In this document: positions 31,972 through 43,300 of the stretch, one piece after another
How the letters are laid out: each line of letters starts with the position of its first letter
Position numbering within the stretch: the first letter of the stretch is position 1
NCBI GenBank assembly: GCA_905220665.1
Contig: CAJNAR010000007.1
Span: forward strand, 124,001 to 188,000
Source of the DNA: Albugo candida
Taxonomy: Eukaryota; Oomycota; Peronosporomycetes; Albuginales; Albuginaceae
Direction of reading: 5' to 3'
Length of the DNA stretch: 64,000 nt
The notes under the pieces: model-generated
The model's input: the letters and a program-made list of their open reading frames with translations, nothing else
What the model was told of the DNA's origin: nothing
Database searches by the model: none
Translations under genes and position numbers: made by a program

Positions 31972-33690
31972 TTATGGGTACTGCTTTGCGACCCAGGCAA
32001 GTAGCCACTTGAGATGTGTGAGCATATACTTGAGTGCTTTGCTCCACTGTTCATCATTTCCAAGCGAAATCGGTAAATCGCCAATCTTCCCACGTGACAT
32101 CTTGTACGGGAATCGGAGCGCTGGTTCTTCTCGCATCGCTCGTTGGCAGGCGTCATCAACACATTCCAGGAAAAGAATCAAGGCCTGGTTGAAACCTCGA
32201 CGACGAAACATGCCACCGTCACTATATAAACAATACTCTTTCCCATACATGTTGACTACTCGAGAAAAGCTTCCCCGAGGAATCAATTTATTTCTTGTAA
32301 ACTCTATGGTTGCTCGTTCTGCAATAGTAGCCAAAAGTAGCACAGAATGACCGAGAGCCGCATTGATCTCTATCCATTCTACCGGTTTGGATGGTAAGCG
32401 CCCAAGACGAAGCCCGTTGATTGTTCCCAAAACTCCATCGTGCCAAATATGGAAAACATCGTTGCAAACGTCGTACCGCTCCAGCCGTCTTAGCATATCC
32501 GAGGTGTGTACACTAAAGACTCCGACAGATTGGCGCTCATCCCTAATCAAGCTTAAAATATGTTGTAAGAAAGCTCCTTCGCGGAACGTTCCATGAATCA
32601 GTTCCTCGAACTTTTTTCCTGTTGACCATACTTCTTCACGTCTTTGTACCAATCCCCGACACTTAGTTTCCAACTCTTTCACTTCTTTCTGCAGTTCCCT
32701 TTCTTCTTCCTCTAATGCTGAAATCGATTTTCTTTCAAAAGAATGATGTTCTGACTCGGAAATTGATAATAAAAACTTTTCGTACTCAGATTGCCGAGTT
32801 TCCTCATCCTTTATTTGTCTACAGCAAGAGATTGTGATTTTTGATTTCGTAAAGAAGACTCGGCATGTGCACCTCTCTAGTGTATCAATGGCTGCTTGCT
32901 CGCAACTATTACAGGAAGATCCGCTTTGCTGCATCAAGAGCGAGCTAAATAAAAAGTGAACTACATCAGGTCCAATACAAGCCACAGACGTCGTCTTACA
33001 TAATAAAGAACTTACCTACAATCCAACATTTCATTATACCAGCATGTAGCATCAGGGCCAATTTTACGTTTCCGAATAAGTCTTCTTTTCCGATATCGAG
33101 AATTCTCTGTGACACCGCCAAAGTTATCCATATTATTACTATCTAATGAATCGGCATAAATCCATCCTTCTTCATCCGATAATGGTATCGTGGTATCGTT
33201 TTCCCAGGAAGATACCCAGCAGTCCGGGTTACTCGTCAGACGTTGTGGAACGGCGCTCTCTATTGAGCTCCCTTTTGCAAAGCGATAAAGACTTTGAAAT
33301 GGAGCAAACGAAGAGTGTACCGGGCCGTCCTTTTCCTCACTTGGTCGCCACGTAAGATTGGGAGGATACTCGCTGTCTAAATCCTCCGTCATTGGACGTT
33401 CGTTTTGTTCTGCACGGATTTGCTGTTCTTCGACAGCTTCAGTCAAAAAAACAATGTTATCAGCGTCATCTGATTCTGAAAAAACGGGTGTGTAACACAG
33501 ACGAATCTTCTCCTGATCGTACAATCGCTGCAGAGTTCCTAAAGTTGACAAAAGCATTGGTACACATGCTACATGAGCATTCTAGTGGCTGAGAGTGGGA
33601 CACAATATATCTTCACCTACGGTGTATGGATTTTATGTCATTTAGATCGCATTTTAGCTGGAGCAGCGCTCCACAATGTTCACAATTCAT
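31972..33690 (-). CDS. ATG6: ATG6/Beclin-1 with an inserted dysferlin/peroxin-like segment, three exons
   Basis: Exons are 33690-33621, 33568-33016 and 32944-31972, with introns of 52 and 71 nt in matching phases, giving about 531 residues. An alternative acceptor at 33538 would shorten exon 2 by 30 nt. Exon 1 encodes the Beclin N-terminal CxxC start (MNCEHCGALLQL). Exon 3 has the coiled coil (residues rich in Glu/Lys) and then the evolutionarily conserved membrane-binding domain: INAALGHSVLLLATIA, YSDGG, FNQALILFLECV and a C-terminal THLKWLLAWVA. Beclin is the scaffold subunit of the Vps34 PI3-kinase complexes in autophagy and endosome sorting. Exon 2 carries an unexpected piece resembling DysF domains: CWVSSWEND, DEEGWIYADSL and RYRKRRLIRKR. 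The ATG6 call is firm and the DysF call is moderate. Confidence 0.85.
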
Positions 33691-33791
33691 GCTGTCGAAA
33701 CGGTATTATCAGTAGTCATATCGATTGGACAATATAAACAGTCAACGATGCTGGCTGTATATTAGATCCAATTACAACTAAACAATCAAAG

Positions 33792-34022
33792 CTAAGGATT
33801 AGAATGGATTAAATTAGGCCGTTGATATGTCTGAGTCCCGTTCGATTCTGTCGCGTCCGAGCATTGGGGAAATTCACAATTTAGATCTGGATCACGTTTC
33901 AATATCTCTCCATTTTCGCACATTTTCGCATCTTCAAAACATGATCCATTGCATTCGCTGAGAGAAATCCACTCCGTAATGCACAGCGCCACGCATAAGA
34001 AAAACCAAACGAGCCGCCTCAT
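33792..34022 (-). CDS. Small secreted cysteine-rich protein
   Basis: 76 residues from an ATG. A good signal peptide (MRRLVWFFLCVALCITEWIS) is followed by a compact cysteine motif of the form C-x3-C-x5-C-x-NG-x4-RDP-x3-C-x4-C (CNGSCFEDAKMCENGE, then RDPDLNCEFPQC). A similar motif, with the DG/NG turn, Arg and CEF, recurs in secreted proteins of oomycetes, algae and some bacteria, where its function is unknown. After the motif the chain is polar and ends within 25 residues, so the mature protein is about 55 residues. It is a plausible apoplastic or wall protein. It lies between ATG6 and the J-domain gene, all on the same strand. Confidence 0.6.
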   Translation of the reverse strand: MRRLVWFFLCVALCITEWISLSECNGSCFEDAKMCENGEILKRDPDLNCEFPQCSDATESNGTQTYQRPNLIHSNP

Positions 34023-34172
34023 TTTCTTCGCAAATCTCTTCTTTTTCCAATATATTTGACCGCTGAAAAAAAATCACTCGTCGTTCGGTTACGACATGTC
34101 TACCCTTGCGATAGATTATAATTAAATTATTGTGAAGGTACCTGGATGGGGCTTTCATTTTTCAGGTTGGCT

Positions 34173-36512
34173 TCAGGACAGCAAGATCTGCGGTGAGATT
34201 TCCATTACCTCAACAGACTCACTTGATGAGTCTATTTCCACTGATGATGATTGCAGTGATTCAAATTGATCAATTTTTGCTGTATTCCAATCTTCTTCTA
34301 ATTGATCTTCGATGTCTTCTTCTGCCTCTTTCGATATTTGCATTGTATTGTACTCTTGATGGCGAGAGATCTCGGCATCGGCTGAAAGTACCGCTGTGGC
34401 ACCGGAACTCCCAACAAGCATTGGACAATCATCATGAAGACGAAGTTCAATCACACAGCCATTTCGTAATCCATGCTCATCAAGGGTCAAAATGTAGTCT
34501 TCCTCGCCGATGAGTGTGTCTCCCCAGTACAGGTGCTGGTCCCAAATTGTTAACTGTTGCTCTGTCAACTCTTCGATCCAATATTTGATTGTGTTGACCG
34601 TATCTTGAGGTTTTACACCAAGTGAAAGCAGAATGCTCGGGTTATTGTCGACTTCAGTATTCTCTTGTGCGGAAGATGGCGGGCTAGACTGTGTCTCCAA
34701 TTGGCTCAACTCTTGCATTTCCAAGGCCACACGTGGGAAGTTTGCTACAACTGGAGGGACCTGAATATATAGAGTGAATTTAGCTACTGTCTCTGCTGCC
34801 ACAATCTTATCGACCAGCCGTTGGCGCCGCCTCTGATTTGGCGATGTGTAAGTACTGACAGAGCCATGTTCTGTCAAATAGTCAGCCACAGTTCGGGCTC
34901 GCTTTGGTTGCCGCGTTTGGCTTGATCGACGCCAGCGTGCTGTCCGACTTCGCACTGTGATGACTCGATGCTTCTTTCCTCTTTTGTTTGCACGAGAAGT
35001 GTTCGCGTCATTGCTTGAGTTGCCAAGAAGATACCCAGCGGGTTTCCCGAGGGGAAGAAGAAATGGGACATCCATTTCTATGCTTTGAGACCTTCCATCG
35101 TGGTCAGAAAACAACAATTTTCGTTTGCGCGTAGAAGTTCCAGCTTCCTCACTCGGCTGACCATATACTCGTCCACTGATCCAACACACGTACCTAAGCT
35201 CCTTTGCCTTTAAAACTTGGCAATTACACTGTTCATAGCTGCATATATGAGGCGTTCCATGATTTCGACACACATAGATGCCGCTATCAAGGAATTGGAA
35301 TGACTTATTACAGATTGTCGAACAGCATTCACTTGCACAATCCGAACTGAACGGAGCAGAAGCTGTGCCCAAGTAGATATTGGCGTCACTTAATAATCTT
35401 GCTGCTTCAGGCTGCGGAGATCCAGGGCTCGAGAGAGCAGTGTCAGTCTCACAGACCTCACCATCTTCATCGTCACAATTCTGATACATGTCCCTAGCTG
35501 TATACTTGCAGGGTAATTCGATGCTCTCATTGTAATGTTCATGAATCCAAGATTGCACAAGCCAATATGCACGTACGGGACACACTCTTTCGTCAAAAGT
35601 TTGTAGCTCATTTTCCATGCCGTGACTAGTGCATGTAGCATCACAAGCATGAATGTACTTGTGAAGTAAGCAAACGTATACACGTCTTCTTGTTGACCCA
35701 TGATACTCCAAATCTCTGTCCATACTGACAATCTTTCCACAGCCTTCACCCACACACTCCTTTCCAGTTTCAAATCTTATTTCTGTGGCATTAATTGACA
35801 AGATTTTGGCCCATGCTGCAATTCGATCCATAACGTCCATCTTATACTTGACTCGCTTCATCCATTCCAACGAAGCAATTTCAGTGTCGGCTTCAAGTTG
35901 TACTTGATTCTTCACATCTACGAAATGATACGGATGTGGAATTCTCGAGGTAGAAATTCTCGCATCGTACTGCTCTCTTTTGATGGGATCGCTAAGAGTT
36001 TCATATGCTGCAATGAGCTGCGCAAAATGCATATCATCTTCTTCAGCTCCTTTCTTCTGTTCGTCATTGTTCAGCTCACTCCCATGGTTCGCACCAGTGT
36101 CCACCGCTTGTATAAAGTGTTTCTTGTCTGGATGATGCAGCAGCGCCAATTGCCGGAAGTGGCGTTTGATCTCTTGCGGTGTGGCTTTATCTGCCTGAGC
36201 AATTCCTAATAGATCATAATACGTTCGAACTGATCTCTTCGTACTTAGTTTACGACGGGAAGAGAGTTTCGACGATGCACCGGATCTATCGGAAGGTTTA
36301 CCGCGCACAGATGCCTCATTTTTTCCTAGCGTAGAAGCCTGATAAGGATTCCATGTCACAGCAACACGATCGAGCCGAACTCGAACAGCACTGCACTCGG
36401 CGCTGGTACTGCATTGGCTTACTTGATTTCGCAATGTGTGAGCATCTAAAGAGCTTATCGCGCCTCGTTTTTCATAGTCTACAATTTGGTTAAGAAGAGC
36501 TTGGGCGCTCAT
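34173..36512 (-). CDS. J-domain protein with Cys/His-rich modules and C-terminal ubiquitin-like domain
   Basis: 779 residues starting at the ATG at 36,512; the frame extends four codons further to a GTG, which I do not use. The J domain spans about residues 98-183 with the HPD motif at 127-129 and a 20-residue acidic insert before its last helix, so it should stimulate an Hsp70. Two Cys/His-rich modules follow in the same pattern: VCLLHKYIHACDATC...CPVRAY, and YVCRNHGTPHICSYEQCNCQ...VCWISGRVYG. Both are likely zinc sites. A basic, nuclear-type stretch comes next (KRGKKHR, RRRQR). Near the C terminus is a ubiquitin-like fold (DTVNTIKYWIEEL, QHLYWGDTLI, LRNGCVIELRL), then an acidic tail. The domain calls are good; the combined function is unknown to me. 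Confidence 0.78.
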   Translation of the reverse strand: MSAQALLNQIVDYEKRGAISSLDAHTLRNQVSQCSTSAECSAVRVRLDRVAVTWNPYQASTLGKNEASVRGKPSDRSGASSKLSSRRKLSTKRSVRTYYDLLGIAQADKATPQEIKRHFRQLALLHHPDKKHFIQAVDTGANHGSELNNDEQKKGAEEDDMHFAQLIAAYETLSDPIKREQYDARISTSRIPHPYHFVDVKNQVQLEADTEIASLEWMKRVKYKMDVMDRIAAWAKILSINATEIRFETGKECVGEGCGKIVSMDRDLEYHGSTRRRVYVCLLHKYIHACDATCTSHGMENELQTFDERVCPVRAYWLVQSWIHEHYNESIELPCKYTARDMYQNCDDEDGEVCETDTALSSPGSPQPEAARLLSDANIYLGTASAPFSSDCASECCSTICNKSFQFLDSGIYVCRNHGTPHICSYEQCNCQVLKAKELRYVCWISGRVYGQPSEEAGTSTRKRKLLFSDHDGRSQSIEMDVPFLLPLGKPAGYLLGNSSNDANTSRANKRGKKHRVITVRSRTARWRRSSQTRQPKRARTVADYLTEHGSVSTYTSPNQRRRQRLVDKIVAAETVAKFTLYIQVPPVVANFPRVALEMQELSQLETQSSPPSSAQENTEVDNNPSILLSLGVKPQDTVNTIKYWIEELTEQQLTIWDQHLYWGDTLIGEEDYILTLDEHGLRNGCVIELRLHDDCPMLVGSSGATAVLSADAEISRHQEYNTMQISKEAEEDIEDQLEEDWNTAKIDQFESLQSSSVEIDSSSESVEVMEISPQILLS

Positions 36513-37202
36513 GATGAACGTCACAGAAATAGTGTATTATCAAGACGTAAACCTAGCACCGTGTTTACTTTGTTTCTAATTTATTCTTTCAACACAAATG
36601 CATTATGCGGATGTGCTTTTACATACACAAAAGATTACCGCAGCTTTCTTACACTAGGGGGATAAGCAGCTTGGTACCCTCTACAAGGTCATGTAGTAAC
36701 AGATTTCGAACCAGATTTTTTCGGAATACTTCTGGTGTGCTTGGAATCTTTTGCACTCGAGATAATCAGTTCGCTTGATCCATCTGCTTGAGTGACTCGA
36801 TGATGTGAAATTGAAAATCAATGAACGAGAAGTTGGTGCGACCAAGTATACCACCTGGAGTGATGTCGAAATATATAAGCGACCAATTTCTGCAAATATA
36901 GCGGAGAGGATTGTGTAGACACCACTAACCACATCTCTCTCCTTCGTATTGGAGTTTAAATTAAACAAACTGCAGCTGGAGGCAACGCATTCATTCCACC
37001 AGCTCAACTAAAAAGTACGACATGTCGACTATCTTGTTCGTACCCGAAAAATGTCAGTTTTGAGCTTGTAGGATGTAGCAGGAATCAGATGCCTGCACTA
37101 CTTGCCTATATATAACAATGCACTTTTATGAGATAAGCTCTTGCCCTTTTATCAAAAGATATAAATTTATATTATACCGCGCTATGAATTGCTGAATATA
37201 CA
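36513..37202. promoter_or_regulatory. Spacer between the giant repeat gene (3' end) and the J-domain gene (5' end)
   Basis: 690 bp between two minus-strand genes. It should contain the 3' end of the giant gene and the promoter of the J-domain gene. A 108-codon minus-strand frame at 36,681-37,007 begins with TTG, has no early ATG and shows no domain, so I leave it uncalled. Confidence 0.4.
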
Positions 37203-37345
37203 TTACACATGTGCAGTAAGGGATGCACGATGCCACGAGTTCGTAGCTGTACAAATGTACAAATAGGAAGAATCATAACTGATCATACCTCGAGTGCAAC
37301 TCGACCCAGCGGTGATTGTTCCAAAACTACCATCGAATATCACAG
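37203..37345 (-). other. C-terminal cap of the giant repeat protein
   Basis: The final 45 or so residues lack the G/S repeat. They contain two cysteines in CTRGMISYDSSYLYICT, followed by NSWHRASL and a short tail to the stop. The pattern (Cys, Gly, a Tyr-rich strand, Cys, then a Trp) resembles small C-terminal caps of fibre-like proteins in bacteria and algae. A disulfide that closes the end of the beta-helix is a reasonable guess. Confidence 0.5.
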
Positions 37346-40300
37346 TCCCGCCTGTTAAAACGGTGTTGGGCGATTTCAACGTCATGCTGCTTGCACCATT
37401 AATTTCCATCGTGTTACCAGAAATACTTGCTTGCGTTGCTGAAATTGCAACATTGCCTGATGTGGATGAGACGGAAATTATGTCTTTGTACCCATCATTT
37501 ACGGTGAAGTCATGAAGCTCAACAGACAAGTCTCCGTGTAATGTCGTCACGCCAGTGACCGTGACCGAAGTTGCCGAGGTAAGCTCGATAGATGAATCCG
37601 TTGAAGTAATTGATACAGCTTTGGCGCTCCCTGACAGTGTATTGGAAGAAACCGTTAGAAGTTTGGTGGATGATCCAGTTTGGACGGTAAAAGCTCCATT
37701 TGTTGGTCCAGATCCCACCTGCACGGCCACAGAGCCTCCAGTATTGCCATTGCCACCGTATATCTTCACATCGCCGCCACGGTCCATTCCCTCGCCTGCA
37801 TGGATGATGGTTGAGCCACCAGTGCTGCTTTGGCTCGAGCTATTTCCTGCAGACAGCAGTAAATTCCCACCATTACCAACAGTACCGTTCCCGACTTGAA
37901 GCGACATATTTCCAGCCGAACCTCCATCAGAAGTTCCTGTTTGTAAAGTGACATTTCCGCTCGTAGCATTCCATGCATTCTGAGACATCACCATGATATT
38001 TCCGCTTGGAAAAGATGGTAGGCCATGCCCACTGCCTAAAGTCAACTGGCCTCCTGTAGCCCCTGAGCTATTTCCTCCTGTGATTATTACGTCTCCTCCA
38101 CTGCTCGAGCCACCTGAACCACCGTGGATATCAACTGAACCTCCATAGACAGATCCATTTCCCCCAGCTAGCATTGCCCTTCCCCCCGGGCCATGCATAC
38201 TGGATCCGGCTGATGCACTGACTGATCCACCGGGTCCATCTTTAGTGCTGCCAACTTGAAGCCGCAAATCACCGCTTTGGCCTGAAGCGGTGTTACCGCT
38301 TGCAATATCCACCGCGCCAGTAGCTCCGGAAGAAGCATTCCCTGACTGGATTGATATATCCCCACTAACTGTTCCGCTAGTTTGTGGCCCAGTGTGCAAG
38401 AACAGCCTTCCACTAGATGATGAGTCACTTTTTCCGGTCGTGATAGAAACGCTTCCACCATTTTCAATCGTACTAGACCCACTAACAAAAGATATGTCCC
38501 CACCGCTAGTACCGTAACCGGCAATCAATTTCATAGCACCTCCTGTTTGCGTGCTACTATTTCCAGTTGTTATTGTGATACCCCCTGCTTGTCCTAATGC
38601 TGAACTTCCACTGGCAATCAGAACCTCTCCGCTGCCTCGTTCACTTGCAAGACCTGATTTTAAAATCAAGGATCCTGTGGATGGAGAATCAGCTGTTGCG
38701 ATATCGATATCACCACTCGACGAAGAGAGACTACCGCCACTCAGCATATGTAGCGAGCCACCCGGTGCAGATGAGCCATTACCAGTAATGAGCGATATAT
38801 CGCCACCGTTTGACCCGCCTGCACCAGATTTAAGAAGTAGATTACCACCGCCATTTTGACCTGGAGTTGAACCAGCTACAAGCGACAAATTGCCAGCTTT
38901 GCCTATGCTGTTTGTTCCAATTGCTAAAAGCATATTTCCTCCTGAGTCTCCATTTGATGTACCTGTCGAAATAGTAATCGAGCCTGCATTTCCTACGGAA
39001 GTATTTCCACTGCTGAGTGTCAGATCTCCGGTCTTTGCTAACGAATTAGCTGACGAAATCACAACACTTCCAGAGTTTGTGTCTGATGAACCAGTCTGAA
39101 TGATGACAGACCCACCACTTTCGGTAGCGGAGGACCCTGCAATCATTTTGACAGCTCCTCCAGGTCCTCCAGTACTTCTTCCACCGAAAAGTGATACTGA
39201 TCCCCCATTTCCATCAATAGATTCTCCGGAAAAAAGAGACACATTACCACTTGACCCGCTTGTTGCTTTCCCACTATGTATTTCTAGACTACCTGAAGAT
39301 ATCCCTTGACTGCTAGAGATGATAAGATCCCCACTTGTGAACATATTGCTCTGACCACTTGTGATACTGATAGAGCCGCCAGTAATATGGCCGCTACCAG
39401 CGGAGAGAGACAAATTTCCACCATTATTACTGTTGCTACTACCTGCACTAATCGTAATTGGCCCACCGTGTCCTTGGTTAGTAGCACCGACGGCCAGAGT
39501 TATATTGCCGCTGTTTAGATCACTAGACCCGCTTTTGATTATCACTGATCCCGACGAGCTTGTACCATTACCACTTACAAGGGATAGTGATCCCGATCCT
39601 CCAAGCAGAGCTGCAGAGGCTGTTTCCAAATTTATATTACCACTCATTAACCCACTTGAGCTTCCACTGAGAAAATTCAGATCTCCACCTTTACCATTGA
39701 TTGCACTTGATCTACCAGATGTCAGAGTTAAGTCCCCACCCGAGAATGTGTCCGAAGCTCCGCTAGTCAATGAAATGATTCCCCCTTTGCCACCACTATC
39801 AGTAGTAGAACCGGCAGAGAAAATGACATTGCCTCCATTGCCAGATCCACTACTACCCACTGAAAACATCATCCCTCCACTTGTTCCACCAGTTGACGAT
39901 CCAGTTGATAGAATCATACTACCTCCCAAACCAACGCTGCTTGCACCCGTTTTCAGCACTACTGACCCACTTGTTGATCCATCTGCACTAGACAATGTCA
40001 CATTGCCGCTTTTCGTGCTTGCTGAGCTACTTGTGCCACTTGAAATGGTCACCGCTCCTCCAGCTGTAGTTCCACTTCCACCAGACAAATCAAGTGTACC
40101 TCCTATATCACTGGTGCTTGCACCACTACGAATCACAACAGACCCACCAGATGATGCTGAACTGTCACCAACAATCAGTGACATGCTACCACCTGAACTA
40201 CTCGAACTACCAGTAGTCATCGATAATGAGCCAGATGCACCAGATGTGCTACTACCTGTTTGGACTGATACAGAGCCAGATGCTCCTAATGAGCCTGCAT

Positions 40301-43300
40301 TTGCAGAGTGCACACTGATATCTCCACTAGATCCTGTTGTCGACGAACCGCTCACTACTGTAACTTGACTACCTATTCCACCACTCGTCTGACCGCCAGA
40401 GAGAAGCAAATTACCACTAGTAGTACCACTGTTACCAACAGAGATTTTCACTGATCCACTATTGCTACTTGTCGAGGTTCCTGACGTCATTAGTAAATCG
40501 CCACTAGCACCTGATACAGTGGTTCCTGTTGACATTTGCACTGAACCGGAATTACTAGACGTTAAGGCATCAGAGCTTCCAATCGATACACCCCCACTTG
40601 ATGTAGAAATTCCTTCACCACTCAAGATTCGGACAGCGCCACCAGAAGTACTGCCTTTGCCTCCTACCATCTCGATTTTACCTCCAACGCCATTGCTGCT
40701 CATTCCACTCGTCAACAAAAGCGATCCTCCGTTACCACTGCTACCACCTCCTACACTCATCGCAATATTGCCTCCAGCACCATTACTGCTCAATCCAGTA
40801 CGGAGTTGGATTCCTCCAGAATTACCAGAAGAAGACACACCTGACTCAAATACAAGAGAGCCTGATACGCCTTGTGAACCAGCATCTTTCGTGTGCAATC
40901 CAATATCGCCACTCGATAATGTGTCCGAAGATCCGCTTGTCAATGAAATGACACCTCCCTTACCAGCACTGTCAGTTGTGGAACCGGCAGAAAAAGTGAC
41001 ATTGCCACCATTTCCAGATCCACTACTACCCACTGAAAACATCATCCCTCCACTTGTTCCACCAGTTGACGATCCAGTTGATAGAATCATACTACCTCCC
41101 AAACCAACGCTGCTTGCACCCGTTTTCAGCACTACTGACCCACTTGTTGATCCATCTGCACTTGACAATGTCACATTGCCGCTTTTCGTGCTTGCCGAGC
41201 TACTTGTACCACTTGAAATGGTCACCGCTCCTCCAGCTGTAGTTCCACTTCCACCAGACAAATCAAGTGTACCTCCTATGTCACTGGTGCTTGCACCACT
41301 ACGAATCACAACAGACCCACCAGATGATGCTGAACTGTCACCAACAATCAGTGACATGCTACCACCTGAACTACTCGAACTACCAGTAGTCATCGATAAT
41401 GAGCCAGATGCACCAGATGTGCTACTACCTGTTTGGACTGATATAGAGCCAGATGCTCCTGATGAGCCTGCATTTGCAGAGTGCACACTGATATCTCCAC
41501 TAGATCCTGTTGTCGACGAACCGCTCACTACTGTAACTTGACTACCTATTCCACCACTCGTCTGACCGCCAGAGAGAAGCAAATTACCACTAGTAGTACC
41601 ACTGTTACCAACAGAGATTTTCACTGATCCACTATTGCTACTTGTCGAGGTTCCTGACGTCATTAGTAAATCGCCACTGGTACCTGATACAGTGGTTCCT
41701 GTTGACATTTGCACTGAACCGGAATTACTAGACGTTAAGGCATCAGAGCTTCCAATAGATACACCCCCACTTGATGTAGAAATTCCTTCACCACTCAAGA
41801 TTCGGACAGCGCCACCAGAAGTACTGCCTTTGCCTCCTACCATCTCGATTTTACCTCCAACGCCATTGCTGCTCATTCCACTCGTCAACAAAAGCGATCC
41901 TCCGTTACCACTGCTACCACCTCCTACACTCATCGCAATATTGCCTCCAGCACCATTACTGCTCAATCCAGTACGGAGTTGGATTCCTCCAGAATTACCA
42001 GAAGAAGACACACCTGACTCAAATACAGGAGAGCCTGATATGCCTTGTGAACCAGCATCTTTCGTGTGCAATCCAATATCGCCACTCGATAATGTGTCCG
42101 AAGATCCGCTTGTCAATGAAATGACACCTCCCTTACCAGCACTGTCAGTTGTGGAACCGGCAGAAAAAGTGACATTGCCACCATTTCCAGATCCACTACT
42201 ACCCACTGAAAACATCATCCCTCCACTTGTTCCACCAGTTGATGATCCAGTCGATAGAATCATACTACCTCCCAAACCAACGCTACTTGCACCCGTTTTC
42301 AGCACTACTGACCCACTTGTTGATCCATCTGCACTAGACAATGTCACATTGCCGCTTTTCGCGCTTGCCGAGCTACTTGTACCACTTGAAATGGTCACCG
42401 CTCCTCCAGCTGTAGTTCCACTTCCACCAGACAAATCAAGTGTACCTCCTATGTCACTGGTGCTTGCACCACTACGAATCACAACAGATCCACCAGATGA
42501 TGCTGAACTGTCACCAACAATCAGTGACATGCTACCACCTGAACTACTCGAACTACCAGTAGTCATCGATAATGAGCCAGATGCACCAGATGTGCTACTA
42601 CCTGTTTGGACTGATATAGAGCCAGATGCTCCTGATGAGCCTGCATTTGCAGAGTGCACACTGATATCTCCACTAGATCCTGTTGTCGACGAACCGCTCA
42701 CTACTGTAACTTGACTACCTATTCCACCACTCGTCTGACCGCCAGAGAGAAGCAAATTACCACTAGTAGTACCACTGTTACCAACAGAGATTTTCACTGA
42801 TCCACTATCGCTATTTGTCGAGCTTCCTGACGTCATTATTAAATCGCCACTGGTACCTGATACAGTGGTTCCTGTTGACATTTGCACTGAACCGGAATTA
42901 CTAGACGTTAAGGCATCAGAGCTTCCAATAGATACACCCCCACTTGATGTAGAAATTCCTTCACCACTCAAGATTCGGACAGCGCCACCAGAAGTACTGC
43001 CTTTGCCTCCTACCATCTCGATTTTACCTCCAACGCCATTGCTGCTCATTCCACTCGTCAACAAAAGCGATCCTCCGTTACCACTGCTACCACCTCCTAC
43101 ACTCATCGCAATATTGCCTCCAGCACCATTACTGCTCAATCCAGTACGGAGTTGGATTCCTCCAGAATTACCAGAAGAAGACACACCTGACTCAAATACA
43201 AGAGAGCCTGATACGCCTTGTGAACCAGCATCTTTCGTGTGCAATCCAATATCGCCACTCGATAATGTGTCCGAAGATCCGCTTGTCAATGAAATGACAC

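Noticed and set aside
36681..37007. 108-codon minus-strand open frame upstream of the J-domain gene
   Set aside because: It starts with TTG, has no early ATG and shows no recognisable domain; it lies in the expected promoter and 3' UTR spacer.
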